DNA of 64,000 nucleotides from DASPWW01 sp963841715. GTDB taxonomy: Bacteria; Actinomycetota; Thermoleophilia; Solirubrobacterales; 70-9. The stretch lies in assembly GCA_963841715.1 (NCBI GenBank), contig CAWJDP010000003.1, positions 310,001 through 374,000 on the forward strand, read 5' to 3'. This document shows, piece after piece, positions 7,566-14,504 of this stretch; the stretch's first letter is position 1; the number at the start of each line of letters is the position of its first letter. A program made the translations under genes and the position numbers. A model generated the notes under the pieces. That model did not search any database, was not told the DNA's origin, and was given only the letters and a program-made list of their open reading frames with translations.

Positions 7566-8927
7566 ATGGCGGAGGAGACCAAGTACCTGCTCGGTGAGTC
7601 GGAGATCCCGACGAGCTGGGTCAACCTGATGCCCGACCTCCCGGGGGAGCCGCTGCCGCCGCTTCACCCCGCGACGAAGGAGCAGGTCGGGCCCGAGGAC
7701 CTCGCGGCGATCTTCCCGATGGGGCTGATCGAGCAGGAGGTCTCGGCGGAGCCGGAGATCGCGATCCCCGACGAGGTCCGCGAGATCTACCGGCTGTGGC
7801 GGCCGACGCCGCTCTACCGCGCGCGCCGGCTTGAGCGCGCGCTCGATACCCCGGCGCACATCTACTACAAGTACGAGGGCGTCTCGCCCGCCGGCTCGCA
7901 CAAGCCGAACACCGCCGTCGCGCAGGCGTTCTACAACAAGCAGGCCGGGGTCTCAAAGCTCGCGACCGAGACCGGCGCCGGCCAGTGGGGCTCGGCGCTG
8001 GCGCTCGCCTGCCAGCTGTTCGAGATGGAGTGCGAAGTTTTCATGGTCGGCGTCAGCTACGACCAGAAGCCGTACCGCCGGGCGATGATGGAGACTTGGG
8101 ACGCTACCGTCCATCGCAGCCCCTCCGATCTCACCGAGGCCGGGCGCTCGCAGGCCGAGCATGAGTCAGGGAGCCTCGGGATTGCCATTTCGGAAGCGGT
8201 CGAGGTCGCGGCGGGGAGCGAGGACATGAACTACTCGCTCGGCTCGGTCCTCAACCATGTCTGCCTGCACCAGACGGTGATCGGCCAGGAGTGCCTGTCG
8301 CAGCTAGAGCTCGCCGGCGAGTACCCCGACGTCATCGTCGGCTGCGTCGGCGGCGGGTCGAACTTCGCCGGGCTCGCGTACCCGTTCGTGCGCCGCAACC
8401 TCCGCGAGGGCCTCGAGACCCGCTTCCTCGCCGCCGAGCCGGCGGCGTGCCCGACGCTGACCCGCGGTGAGTACCGCTACGACTTCGGCGACACGGTCGG
8501 GCTGACACCGCTGATGCCGATGTACACGCTCGGCCACGACTTCGTCCCCCCGCCGGTCCACGCCGGCGGCCTCCGCTACCACGGCGACGCGCCGAGCCTG
8601 TGCGGGCTCGTCAAGGCGGGGATCGTCGAGGCGACGGCGGTCGCGCAGACGGCCGCGTTCGAGGCCGCGGTCCGGTTCGCGCGCGTCGAGGGGATCATCC
8701 CGGGGCCCGAGCCGGCGCACGCGCTGCGGGCGGCGTTCGACGAGGCCGAGGCCGCGAAGCGGGCGGGCGAGGAGCGCGTGATCCTGATCGGCCTCTCCGG
8801 GCACGGCAACTTCGACATGTCCGCGTACGAGGCCTACCACGCGGGCGAGCTCACCGACCTCGAGTTCTCCGAGGCCGACATGGAGGCCGCGATCGAGCGC
8901 CTCCCCGACGTCCCGGTTCCCGGCTAG
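7566..8927 (+). CDS. trpB: Tryptophan synthase beta chain, TrpB2 type
   Basis: The 453-residue protein is the longer TrpB2 form of the pyridoxal-phosphate-dependent tryptophan synthase beta chain, which joins indole and serine. The PLP lysine lies in AGSHKPNTAVAQAF (about residue 118), and the phosphate-binding loop is CVGGGSNFAG (about 262). ETGAGQWGSALALACQ is the strongly conserved COMM-type catalytic segment. TrpB2 proteins commonly lack a TrpA partner and scavenge free indole; no trpA or other trp gene is nearby. The ATG at 7566 follows a TAGAAT box (7553-7558) by only 7 bases with no ribosome site, which fits a leaderless transcript, common in actinobacteria. Confidence 0.93.
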   Translation: MAEETKYLLGESEIPTSWVNLMPDLPGEPLPPLHPATKEQVGPEDLAAIFPMGLIEQEVSAEPEIAIPDEVREIYRLWRPTPLYRARRLERALDTPAHIYYKYEGVSPAGSHKPNTAVAQAFYNKQAGVSKLATETGAGQWGSALALACQLFEMECEVFMVGVSYDQKPYRRAMMETWDATVHRSPSDLTEAGRSQAEHESGSLGIAISEAVEVAAGSEDMNYSLGSVLNHVCLHQTVIGQECLSQLELAGEYPDVIVGCVGGGSNFAGLAYPFVRRNLREGLETRFLAAEPAACPTLTRGEYRYDFGDTVGLTPLMPMYTLGHDFVPPPVHAGGLRYHGDAPSLCGLVKAGIVEATAVAQTAAFEAAVRFARVEGIIPGPEPAHALRAAFDEAEAAKRAGEERVILIGLSGHGNFDMSAYEAYHAGELTDLEFSEADMEAAIERLPDVPVPG

Positions 8928-8998
8928 CAACCTCTGGGTCCGCTGGGCGAGCGCCGGCGACCGGGGGGTGACGCCGCGGAAGGGGCGGGCCAGCCGGG

Positions 8999-9661
8999 TT
9001 ACTCGATCGCGAGGGTCCCGAACACGTTGCAATCGAGGGGCAGTTCCTCCTCGAGCAGGTAGGTCGAGGTGACGATGTTGCCGTTCTGGCCGTTTCGGAA
9101 CGTGAACGTGCCCTGAATGTTGTCGGTGCCGAGCCCCGTGTTGAGATTCACTGAGTCCCCGGAGTTGAAGGAGTCGTTCTCGATGTAGCCAGGGTCCGTC
9201 GAATTGTCCGAAATCGTCCCTACGTGGATGATCGAGCTGTCGGCCTGAGACACGGCCTCGACGTCGAGGTTGCCGCTCAGGCAGTGACCTTGGATCAAGA
9301 GGCCGCCGCGTGAGAACAAGGTGCTGGTCGCCGCGGTGGCGTCAGTCGAATACGAGAGCCTGTCGGATCGGCCGAGCGCCGTGGTGGCGTCGCCCTGGGC
9401 CGCGTCGGCAGAGCTCTTCGCTGCGGTGGCGTCGGTCTGCGCCGCGGCCGCTGAGCCCTGTGCGGCCCCCGCGGCCTCCAGGGCGGCATTCGCTGTCTTG
9501 CCGGCCTTCTTCGCCTTCTTCAGCGCCTTCTTCGCGGTCGTCTTCGTCGACGACGTACTCGCGGTGGGACCCGCAATCGCAGTCCCCGCCAGCGCGGCGA
9601 CGATGGCTGCAACCGCGACGAGGCCCGCAGGCGAAAAGTATCGCTGCATCCTCCCTCTCAT
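8999..9661 (-). CDS. Hypothetical secreted protein with Ala/Lys-rich helical stalk
   Basis: The product of about 220 residues starts with a signal peptide or anchor (FSPAGLVAVAAIVAALAGTA). A Thr/Lys stretch (TTAKKALKKAKKAGKTANAA) and an alanine-rich helical region (about 60-105) follow, then a beta-rich C-terminal domain with two cysteines (GHCLSGNLDVEAVS and LPLDCNVFGTL). This design, a cleaved leader with a basic, alanine-rich stalk and a small beta domain, recurs in secreted actinobacterial proteins of unknown function. The ATG at 9661 is chosen because GGGAGAAAGG precedes it; a GTG at 9676 and an ATG at 9649 are alternatives. It has its own sigma-70-like promoter at 9730-9758. Confidence 0.75.
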   Translation of the reverse strand: MRGRMQRYFSPAGLVAVAAIVAALAGTAIAGPTASTSSTKTTAKKALKKAKKAGKTANAALEAAGAAQGSAAAAQTDATAAKSSADAAQGDATTALGRSDRLSYSTDATAATSTLFSRGGLLIQGHCLSGNLDVEAVSQADSSIIHVGTISDNSTDPGYIENDSFNSGDSVNLNTGLGTDNIQGTFTFRNGQNGNIVTSTYLLEEELPLDCNVFGTLAIE

Positions 9662-9729
9662 CCTTTCTCCCTTCACCCGATCAAACCGGCGCAGTTGGTC
9701 ACCGCGCGCGGCCTACTCACACACGAAGG

Positions 9730-9758
9730 ACACTCCCCCATACGGAGGCGTTTGTCAA
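9730..9758 (-). promoter_or_regulatory. Sigma-70-type promoter for the secreted protein
   Basis: The minus strand shows a perfect -35 box TTGACA (9758-9753), a 17-base spacer and GAGTGT (9735-9730) as the -10 box. It lies 69 bases before the proposed start of the 8999-9661 gene. Confidence 0.55.
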
Positions 9759-9788
9759 CGATCGAGCCCGGCTAGCGGCGTCGGGAGC

Positions 9789-10433
9789 TCAGTGGCGTGA
9801 GACCTGGTTGACGTCCCAGGTCGCGTTGAACGTCCGCGTGCTCGTCCCTGTGCACCCGAAGTCGATCTCCGGACCGGGCGCGTGGCCGCTGACGGGGAGC
9901 GTGTAGCTGCGCTTCAGATTCTTGAGCTTCATCGGGATCGGGATCTCGTCGTCGGGCAGGCCCGCGAACGCGGTGAAGTCGACGTCCTGCGCCCCAATCG
10001 CGTGCTTGCCGTCGGTCACGTTGAGCCCGTCGCGGATCGCGCCATTGACCTTCGCGTTGGGGTCGGTCTCGTCGAAGTTGTTCTCCGGCCGGGCGCTGTT
10101 CGTGTACACGGTGTGCTCCGTCGAGCTCCCCTCCATCCCGTCGGCTTGGACATCGGCATCGACGCTGTGCCGGGTCGCGACGATCTGCTGCCCCGAGGTG
10201 CTGTGGAAGTCCCACTTCCGGGTGATCGTCGAGTGCTCGAACTGTTCCGGGCACGTCTGCTGAGTCTCCTGCGTCTCGGTGCCGGTGAAGGTGGTGTCGT
10301 AGCGGCGCTTGCCGCCGTGGTGGTGGCGGTGCTTCGCGTGCGCGGGCGAAGGACTCGCGGCGGCGGGCGCGATCGCGAGCAGCGCCGAGGCGCCGAGCGT
10401 GCCGGCGGCGGCGAATGCACTCAACCGGTGCAC
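9789..10433 (-). CDS. Hypothetical secreted protein
   Basis: The 214-residue product has a clear signal peptide (residues 1-33, ending AAASPSPAHA) and a His-rich basic patch (KHRHHHGGKRR). A mostly beta domain follows with two cysteines (QQTCPEQFEH and DFGCTGTSTR). No known domain is recognised. The GTG start at 10433 has GAGGAGG 5-11 bases upstream. It is on the same strand as the secreted gene 8999-9661 but 127 bases before it, with a separate promoter between, so the two are probably not cotranscribed. The His cluster could bind metal, though it lies just after the cleavage site. From 10434 to 10633 no gene is seen. Confidence 0.75.
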   Translation of the reverse strand: MHRLSAFAAAGTLGASALLAIAPAAASPSPAHAKHRHHHGGKRRYDTTFTGTETQETQQTCPEQFEHSTITRKWDFHSTSGQQIVATRHSVDADVQADGMEGSSTEHTVYTNSARPENNFDETDPNAKVNGAIRDGLNVTDGKHAIGAQDVDFTAFAGLPDDEIPIPMKLKNLKRSYTLPVSGHAPGPEIDFGCTGTSTRTFNATWDVNQVSRH

Positions 10434-10633
10434 GTCAGCCTCCTCGTCACGTCGACCGCGCAGTGGCGCCCTTGCAGCCGGGGCGGGCTCGCGGCCCGCA
10501 GCGTGCCGTTGATGCTCAGGTGTCGCTTTTCTTCAGGTGGCGGATGTTCATCTTGAGGGGCAGCTCCTACGCGAAGTTGTCAAACAAATGGTAGCTGGGC
10601 GACTGAGCAGGGACCAATACCCTTGGGGCGCCC

Positions 10634-10722
10634 GGAGAGGTGACCGAGCGGCTTAAGGTGCGCGACTGGAAATCGCGTTGGCGGGTTAAACCGCCACGTG
10701 GGTTCGAATCCCACCCTCTCCG
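10634..10722 (+). tRNA. tRNA-Ser(GGA)
   Basis: The sequence begins GGAGAGGTGACCGAGCGGC and folds as a type II tRNA. Acceptor GGAGAGG pairs with CCTCTCC (10715-10721), anticodon stem GCGA/TCGC holds loop CTGGAAA with anticodon GGA, the variable arm is GGCGGGTTAAACCGCC, and the T arm is GTGGG-TTCGAAT-CCCAC. Discriminator is G; CCA is not encoded. It reads UCC and UCU serine codons. Confidence 0.95.
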
Positions 10723-10744
10723 CTGAGAGGGCCCCACCGAGCCG

Positions 10745-11233
10745 TCAGTGTTCCGCGTGATCCCCGGACATGAGGCTGAGGGCGTGGGGAAGGGCGGGGG
10801 CGATTGCCTCGCCGGCCTCGCCGATGCTGTTCGGCGAGCCGGGGAAGTTGACGATCAGCGTCCGGCCTCGGATCCCCGCGACGCCGCGCGAGATCATCCA
10901 GTGCTTGGTGTGCCGTTGCGACGCCGCGCGCATCGCCTCGGGGAGACCGGGCGCCTCGCGCTCGATCACGTCGCGGGTCGCCTCGGGGGTGACGTCGCGC
11001 GGGCCGAAGCCGGTCCCTCCGGTGGTGAGGATGAGCGCGCATCCCTCCTCGTCGGCCCAGTGGACGAGGCGGCCCGCGATCAGAGCGCGATCGTCCGTGA
11101 TCACCTCGCGGCCCGCGACCTCGGCCCCGAGCGAGGTCGCGAACTCGGCCAGGGCGTCGCCGCTCTCGTCGTCGCCCTCTTCCGCCGCGCGCGAGGTCGA
11201 GACGGTTAGGACCGCCGCCTTCAAGCTCGCCAC
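10745..11233 (-). CDS. moaB: Molybdopterin adenylyltransferase, MoaB/MogA family
   Basis: The protein of about 162 residues activates molybdopterin by adenylylation before metal insertion. It has the family's GGTGFGPRDVTPEAT motif (about 77-91) and the second substrate loop IVNFPGSPNSIGE (about 135-147). The GTG start at 11233 overlaps the end of moaC by 13 bases; a TTG at 11224 would give a 4-base TTGA overlap and is also possible. It is the last gene of a moaDE-moaC-moaB operon. Together these supply the pyranopterin for the CO dehydrogenase encoded downstream on the same strand. Confidence 0.88.
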   Translation of the reverse strand: MASLKAAVLTVSTSRAAEEGDDESGDALAEFATSLGAEVAGREVITDDRALIAGRLVHWADEEGCALILTTGGTGFGPRDVTPEATRDVIEREAPGLPEAMRAASQRHTKHWMISRGVAGIRGRTLIVNFPGSPNSIGEAGEAIAPALPHALSLMSGDHAEH

Positions 11234-11700
11234 GTGCCGCTTCGCCCGCCGGACTTCTCGAGCAGGGCGACGCGCTCGATCGTCACCCCGCGCTCGATGC
11301 CCTTGACCATGTCGTAGACGGTGAGCGCGGCGATCGAGCACGCGGTCATCGCCTCGATCTCGACCCCGGTCTGGCCCACCGTGCGCGCCTCCGACGTCAG
11401 AACGACGGTTCCCGCGTCGGCGTCGATCCGCCCCTCGACGCCGACGAACGTCAGCGCGAGCGGGTGCGCGAGCGGGATCAGCTCGCCCGCGCGCTTGGCC
11501 GCCTGGATCCCGGCGAGGCGGGCTGTGCCGAGGACGTCCCCCTTCGGCCCGTCGCCGCGCTCGACCGCCGCCGCCGTCTCGGGGGACATCCGCACCACCG
11601 CCTCGGCGCGCGCGTGGCGCTCGGTGGCGTCCTTGCCGCCGACGTCGACCATCCGCGCCGCCCCGGAGTCGTCGAGATGCGGGAGCTCCCCCGACGTCAT
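11221..11700 (-). CDS. moaC: Cyclic pyranopterin monophosphate synthase MoaC
   Basis: The 159-residue protein matches MoaC in length and motifs: HLDDSGAARMVDVGGKDATE at the N-terminus, KGDVLGTARLAGIQAAKR, the active-site segment LIPLAHPL and VEIEAMTACSIAALTVYDM. With MoaA, MoaC turns GTP into cyclic pyranopterin monophosphate, the first step of molybdenum cofactor synthesis. No moaA lies in the window. It starts 12 bases after the stop of the moaD-moaE fusion and overlaps moaB, so the three are very likely cotranscribed and coupled in translation. Confidence 0.95.
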   Translation of the reverse strand: MTSGELPHLDDSGAARMVDVGGKDATERHARAEAVVRMSPETAAAVERGDGPKGDVLGTARLAGIQAAKRAGELIPLAHPLALTFVGVEGRIDADAGTVVLTSEARTVGQTGVEIEAMTACSIAALTVYDMVKGIERGVTIERVALLEKSGGRSGTWRA

Positions 11701-11712
11701 CTCATGACCATC

Positions 11713-12348
11713 TCAGTGCGTCCAGCTCGACTCGGGCTCGCGCTTCCAGATCGGCGCCTCGACCTTGATCCTGTCGATCGCATCGCGCGCGCCGGCGAAC
11801 GCCTCGGGGCGGTGCGGCGCCGACACGGCGACGGTCACACTCGGCTCCCCCTGCGGGACGGCGCCTACGCGGTGCTCAGCCGCCGCCGCGGAGAGGCCGT
11901 GGCGCTCGACGCACTCGCGCAGGATCGCCTCGATCCGCTCGATCGCCATCTCGGCGTAGGCGTCGTAGTCGAGATGGCTCACCTCCCGCGGAACGCCCTG
12001 GAAGCTGACGACGGCACCGGCCTCGGGGCGCGAGACGTAACGCGAGAGGCGCTCGAGCGACAGCGGCTCGTCGGTGATCCGAACGTGCACCGGCGCCTCC
12101 GCGCCCCCGCTCACGGGCGGCACGAGCGCGAGCTCGTCGTCGGGCCCGAGCCGCGTCGCCGGATCGGCGTAATCGCGGTTGACCGCCATCCGCACCGGCA
12201 GCTGCTCAAGAACGCCGGCGAGGTCGGGGCGCGCCGACAGCACGACCAGCGCCTCGGCCACCGTCGCGCCCTCGTCGAGCTCGACCTCGATCGAGTCGCT
12301 TCCGACTCGCTCGCGAAGGGTGGCAAACAGTCGCACGGTCACGGTCAT
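11713..12348 (-). CDS. Fused molybdopterin synthase, MoaD-MoaE
   Basis: This 211-residue protein joins both molybdopterin synthase subunits. Residues 1-80 are a MoaD ubiquitin-like domain (VTVRLFATLRERVG, then DELALVPPVSGG). The remainder is MoaE (AGAVVSFQGVPREVS, HRVGAVPQGEPSVTVAVSAP and the C-terminal APIWKREP with the conserved Lys). MoaD normally ends in a free Gly-Gly that carries the sulfur as thiocarboxylate; here the Gly-Gly is internal, followed by AEAPVHVRIT. By analogy with the MoaX fusion of mycobacteria, cleavage after Gly-Gly would be needed. The ATG at 12348 is chosen because MoaD homology begins there. It is divergent from the TOBE regulator across 48 bases. Confidence 0.92.
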   Translation of the reverse strand: MTVTVRLFATLRERVGSDSIEVELDEGATVAEALVVLSARPDLAGVLEQLPVRMAVNRDYADPATRLGPDDELALVPPVSGGAEAPVHVRITDEPLSLERLSRYVSRPEAGAVVSFQGVPREVSHLDYDAYAEMAIERIEAILRECVERHGLSAAAAEHRVGAVPQGEPSVTVAVSAPHRPEAFAGARDAIDRIKVEAPIWKREPESSWTH

Positions 12349-12365
12349 CGCATCTGGATCATCCC

Positions 12366-12387
12366 GCACGGCGTGCATTGGGATACT
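12366..12387 (+). promoter_or_regulatory. Divergent promoter region with palindrome, moaDE / TOBE regulator
   Basis: The 48-base gap between the divergent genes holds the dyad GCACG-G-CGTGC (12366-12376). Nearby is the -10-like box GATACT (12382-12387), 9 bases before the ATG at 12397. The dyad is well placed for autoregulation by the HTH-TOBE protein and for control of moaDE. Confidence 0.4.
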
Positions 12388-12396
12388 TGCCGCGAG

Positions 12397-12783
12397 ATGA
12401 GTGAGCTCAGCCTCGGCGAGGCGGCGAGGGAGATCGGGGTCAGCGTCGACACGCTGCGACGCTGGGACCGCGCCGGGAAGCTGCGCACGACGCGCGACGA
12501 CCGCAACCGGCGCATGGTCCCGGCGAGTGAGGTCGAGCGGCTGCGTCGCGCCCCGAGCCGGCACCATACGAGCGATTCGTTCTCGGCCCGGAACCGCTTT
12601 CCCGGGACGGTCCGCTCGGTCGAGGTCTCGGGTGTGATGGCGCTGGTCGAGATCGAGTCGGGCCCGCATCGGATCACGGCGGCGATCACGCGCGACGCGG
12701 TCGAGGAGCTGGGGCTCGTCGACGGCGCGCCCGCGACGGCGACCGTGAAGGCGACGTCGGTGATGATCGAGCGCGGAGACTGA
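12397..12783 (+). CDS. MerR-like HTH regulator with molybdate-binding TOBE/Mop domain
   Basis: The 128-residue protein has an N-terminal excisionase/MerR-type helix-turn-helix (LSLGEAAREIGVSVDTLRRW, about 4-23, and the recognition wing RDDRNRRMVPASEVERL). Its C-terminal Mop/TOBE domain (about 62-127: NRFPGTVRSVEVSGVMALVE, then VEELGLVDGAPATATVKATS) binds oxyanions such as molybdate or tungstate. It therefore resembles a compact ModE-like sensor. It sits divergently between the moa operon and the tup transporter genes, which fits control of one or both. No ribosome site precedes the ATG, and a -10-like GATACT lies close by, which suggests a short or absent leader. Confidence 0.85.
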   Translation: MSELSLGEAAREIGVSVDTLRRWDRAGKLRTTRDDRNRRMVPASEVERLRRAPSRHHTSDSFSARNRFPGTVRSVEVSGVMALVEIESGPHRITAAITRDAVEELGLVDGAPATATVKATSVMIERGD

Positions 12784-12796
12784 GCCCCTCGTCAAT

Positions 12797-12833
12797 CCGC
12801 CGGCGTACTCCGCTTCGCGCCCGTCGCCGGCGG
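12797..12833. terminator. Hairpin between convergent regulator and tupC
   Basis: Perfect 9-base arms CCGCCGGCG (12797-12805) and CGCCGGCGG (12825-12833) enclose a 19-base loop. It lies between two convergent genes and has no T run, so it may act as a Rho-dependent pause or RNA end. The loop motif CTCCGCTTCGCGCCCG recurs in the terminator at 33383-33429. Confidence 0.5.
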
Positions 12834-12852
12834 GCGGTCGCGCCCTCGCATC

Positions 12853-13791
12853 TCAGGGTCCTCGGACTGCGGGAAACCGCACTCCGCCGACCGCCGTAAG
12901 CCTGACCCGCTCGCCCGGCCCGGGGCCGGGCGGCGGGACGTGGGCGACGACCGTGCCTCCGTCGGCATCCACCTCGATCCGCACTCCGTCCTCGACCGGG
13001 ATCGTGCGCGCGACCGCGCCGCGAATCTCCCCCTGCGGGTCGAGGCGGACGTCCGCCGGACGCAGCATCACGAGCTGGGACGAAAGGCGCAGCTCGCCCG
13101 AGAAGCCGACGAACCTCGCGACCTCGGGCGACGGCGGGGACTCGAGCACCTCACGCGGGCTCCCCGAGGCGACTATGCGGCCGGCGATCATGACGATGAC
13201 CCGGTCGGCGAGCGCCCACGCCTCGGCGCGATCGTGGATCACGATCATCGTCGCCCGCGACTGGCTGCGAATCGCGCTCGTGACGTCGTAGAGGAGACTG
13301 GCCCGCGTCGCCGGGTCGAGCCCGGCGAACGGTTCGTCGAGCAGCAGCACGTCGGGATCGACCGCGATCACGCGCGCGAGGTGGACGCGCCGCGCCTCGC
13401 CCCCGGACAGCGTCGCGGCGGAACGCCCGGCCAGGCGCTCCGCCCCGACCGCACGCAGCGCCGCCGTCGCGCGGTCGCGGCGCTGGGAGCGCTCGGTCCC
13501 CCACCACGCGAGCCCAGCCTCAACGTTCGCGAGCACGCTCCGCCGCGCGAGTGCGGGGACCTGGAGCGCGGCGGCGACGCGGCCGGCCGTCTCGACTCCA
13601 CCCGCGGCCGCCGGCAGCAGGCCCGCGAGGGCGTGCAGCAGGGTCGACTTCCCGGCGCCGTTCGGCCCGAGCACGCCGACGATCTCGCCGCGCTCGAGCC
13701 TCAGGTCCACCTCCGAGACGACCCGTTCCCCGCCGCGATCGACGCCGAGCGCGGACGCCTCGAGCGGCAGCGGGTCCCGGCCGGCGCTCAC
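12853..13791 (-). CDS. tupC: Tungstate/molybdate ABC transporter ATP-binding protein
   Basis: The 312-residue protein is the cytoplasmic ATPase of an oxyanion importer. Walker A is GPNGAGKST, the ABC signature LSGGEARR, Walker B DVLLLDEPFAGLDPATR and the H-loop VIHDRAEA. After about residue 210 a C-terminal extension contains a TOBE-like domain (VMLRPADVRLDPQGEIRGAV), often used for regulation by the bound oxyanion. The GTG at 13791 overlaps the tupB stop as GTGA and is preferred; an ATG at 13803 would add four residues. With tupB and tupA it forms a three-gene unit feeding the molybdenum enzymes encoded nearby. Molybdate versus tungstate specificity is not certain. Confidence 0.9.
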   Translation of the reverse strand: MSAGRDPLPLEASALGVDRGGERVVSEVDLRLERGEIVGVLGPNGAGKSTLLHALAGLLPAAAGGVETAGRVAAALQVPALARRSVLANVEAGLAWWGTERSQRRDRATAALRAVGAERLAGRSAATLSGGEARRVHLARVIAVDPDVLLLDEPFAGLDPATRASLLYDVTSAIRSQSRATMIVIHDRAEAWALADRVIVMIAGRIVASGSPREVLESPPSPEVARFVGFSGELRLSSQLVMLRPADVRLDPQGEIRGAVARTIPVEDGVRIEVDADGGTVVAHVPPPGPGPGERVRLTAVGGVRFPAVRGP

Positions 13792-14504
13792 GACGCCCGC
13801 CATCCGACGCCGGCCGCGCCGCGCTGCTGGAGCAGGGTCAGCACCGCCGCGAGCACGAGAATCAGGCCGAGGAGGATGAACCCGTACGCGAGCGCCTCGC
13901 CGTAGTCGCCGGCCGAGACCTGGACGAGCACCGCGCTCGCGAGCGTCTGGGTCTGCTCCTGGATGTTGCCGCCGACGAGGACGACGGCGCCGACCTCGGA
14001 CAGCGCCGAGCCGAGCGCGCCGATCGCGGCCGCGAAGATCCCCACCCGCGCCTCGCGCAGTGCCAGCATCGCGACCCGGAACCGCGACGCACCCAGCGCC
14101 GAGGCCTGCTCGAGCAGCGCCAGCGGGACGGCCTGGACCGCCGTCGCCGTGAACGCGGCGACGATCGGGAACGCGAGCAACGCCTGCGCGACGATGATCC
14201 CGTTGACGGTGTAGAGGAGGTTGAGCCCGCCGAGCGGGCCATTTCGAAACAGCAGGGTCGCGACGATCAACCCGACGACGACCGGCGGCAAGCCGAGCCC
14301 TGCGTTGACGAGCGACAGGCCCGCCGAGCGCCCGCGAAAGCTGCGTAGCCCGAACGCGAGCCCGGTCGGGAGCCCGGCGATCAACGCCAGCAGGGTCGAG
14401 AAGAACGCGACCCGCAGCGTGACGTCGAAAGCGCTCTTCAGCGGCGCGTCGGGGTGCAGCAACAGCTGCCACGCCTGGCGGATCCCGTCGAGGAGGAACT
14501 CCAT
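13788..14504 (-). CDS. tupB: Tungstate/molybdate ABC transporter permease
   Basis: The 238-residue integral membrane protein has about five or six transmembrane helices and the binding-protein-dependent permease fold. The EAA-like loop that contacts the ATPase reads EQASALGASRFRVAMLALRE (about 132-151). The N-terminal TLRVAFFSTLLALIAGLP and GLGLPPVVVGLIVATLLF are characteristic of TupB/WtpB permeases. It begins directly after the tupA stop (adjacent codons) and overlaps tupC by 4 bases. The tight packing indicates translational coupling of the complete importer. Confidence 0.92.
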   Translation of the reverse strand: MEFLLDGIRQAWQLLLHPDAPLKSAFDVTLRVAFFSTLLALIAGLPTGLAFGLRSFRGRSAGLSLVNAGLGLPPVVVGLIVATLLFRNGPLGGLNLLYTVNGIIVAQALLAFPIVAAFTATAVQAVPLALLEQASALGASRFRVAMLALREARVGIFAAAIGALGSALSEVGAVVLVGGNIQEQTQTLASAVLVQVSAGDYGEALAYGFILLGLILVLAAVLTLLQQRGAAGVGWRAS

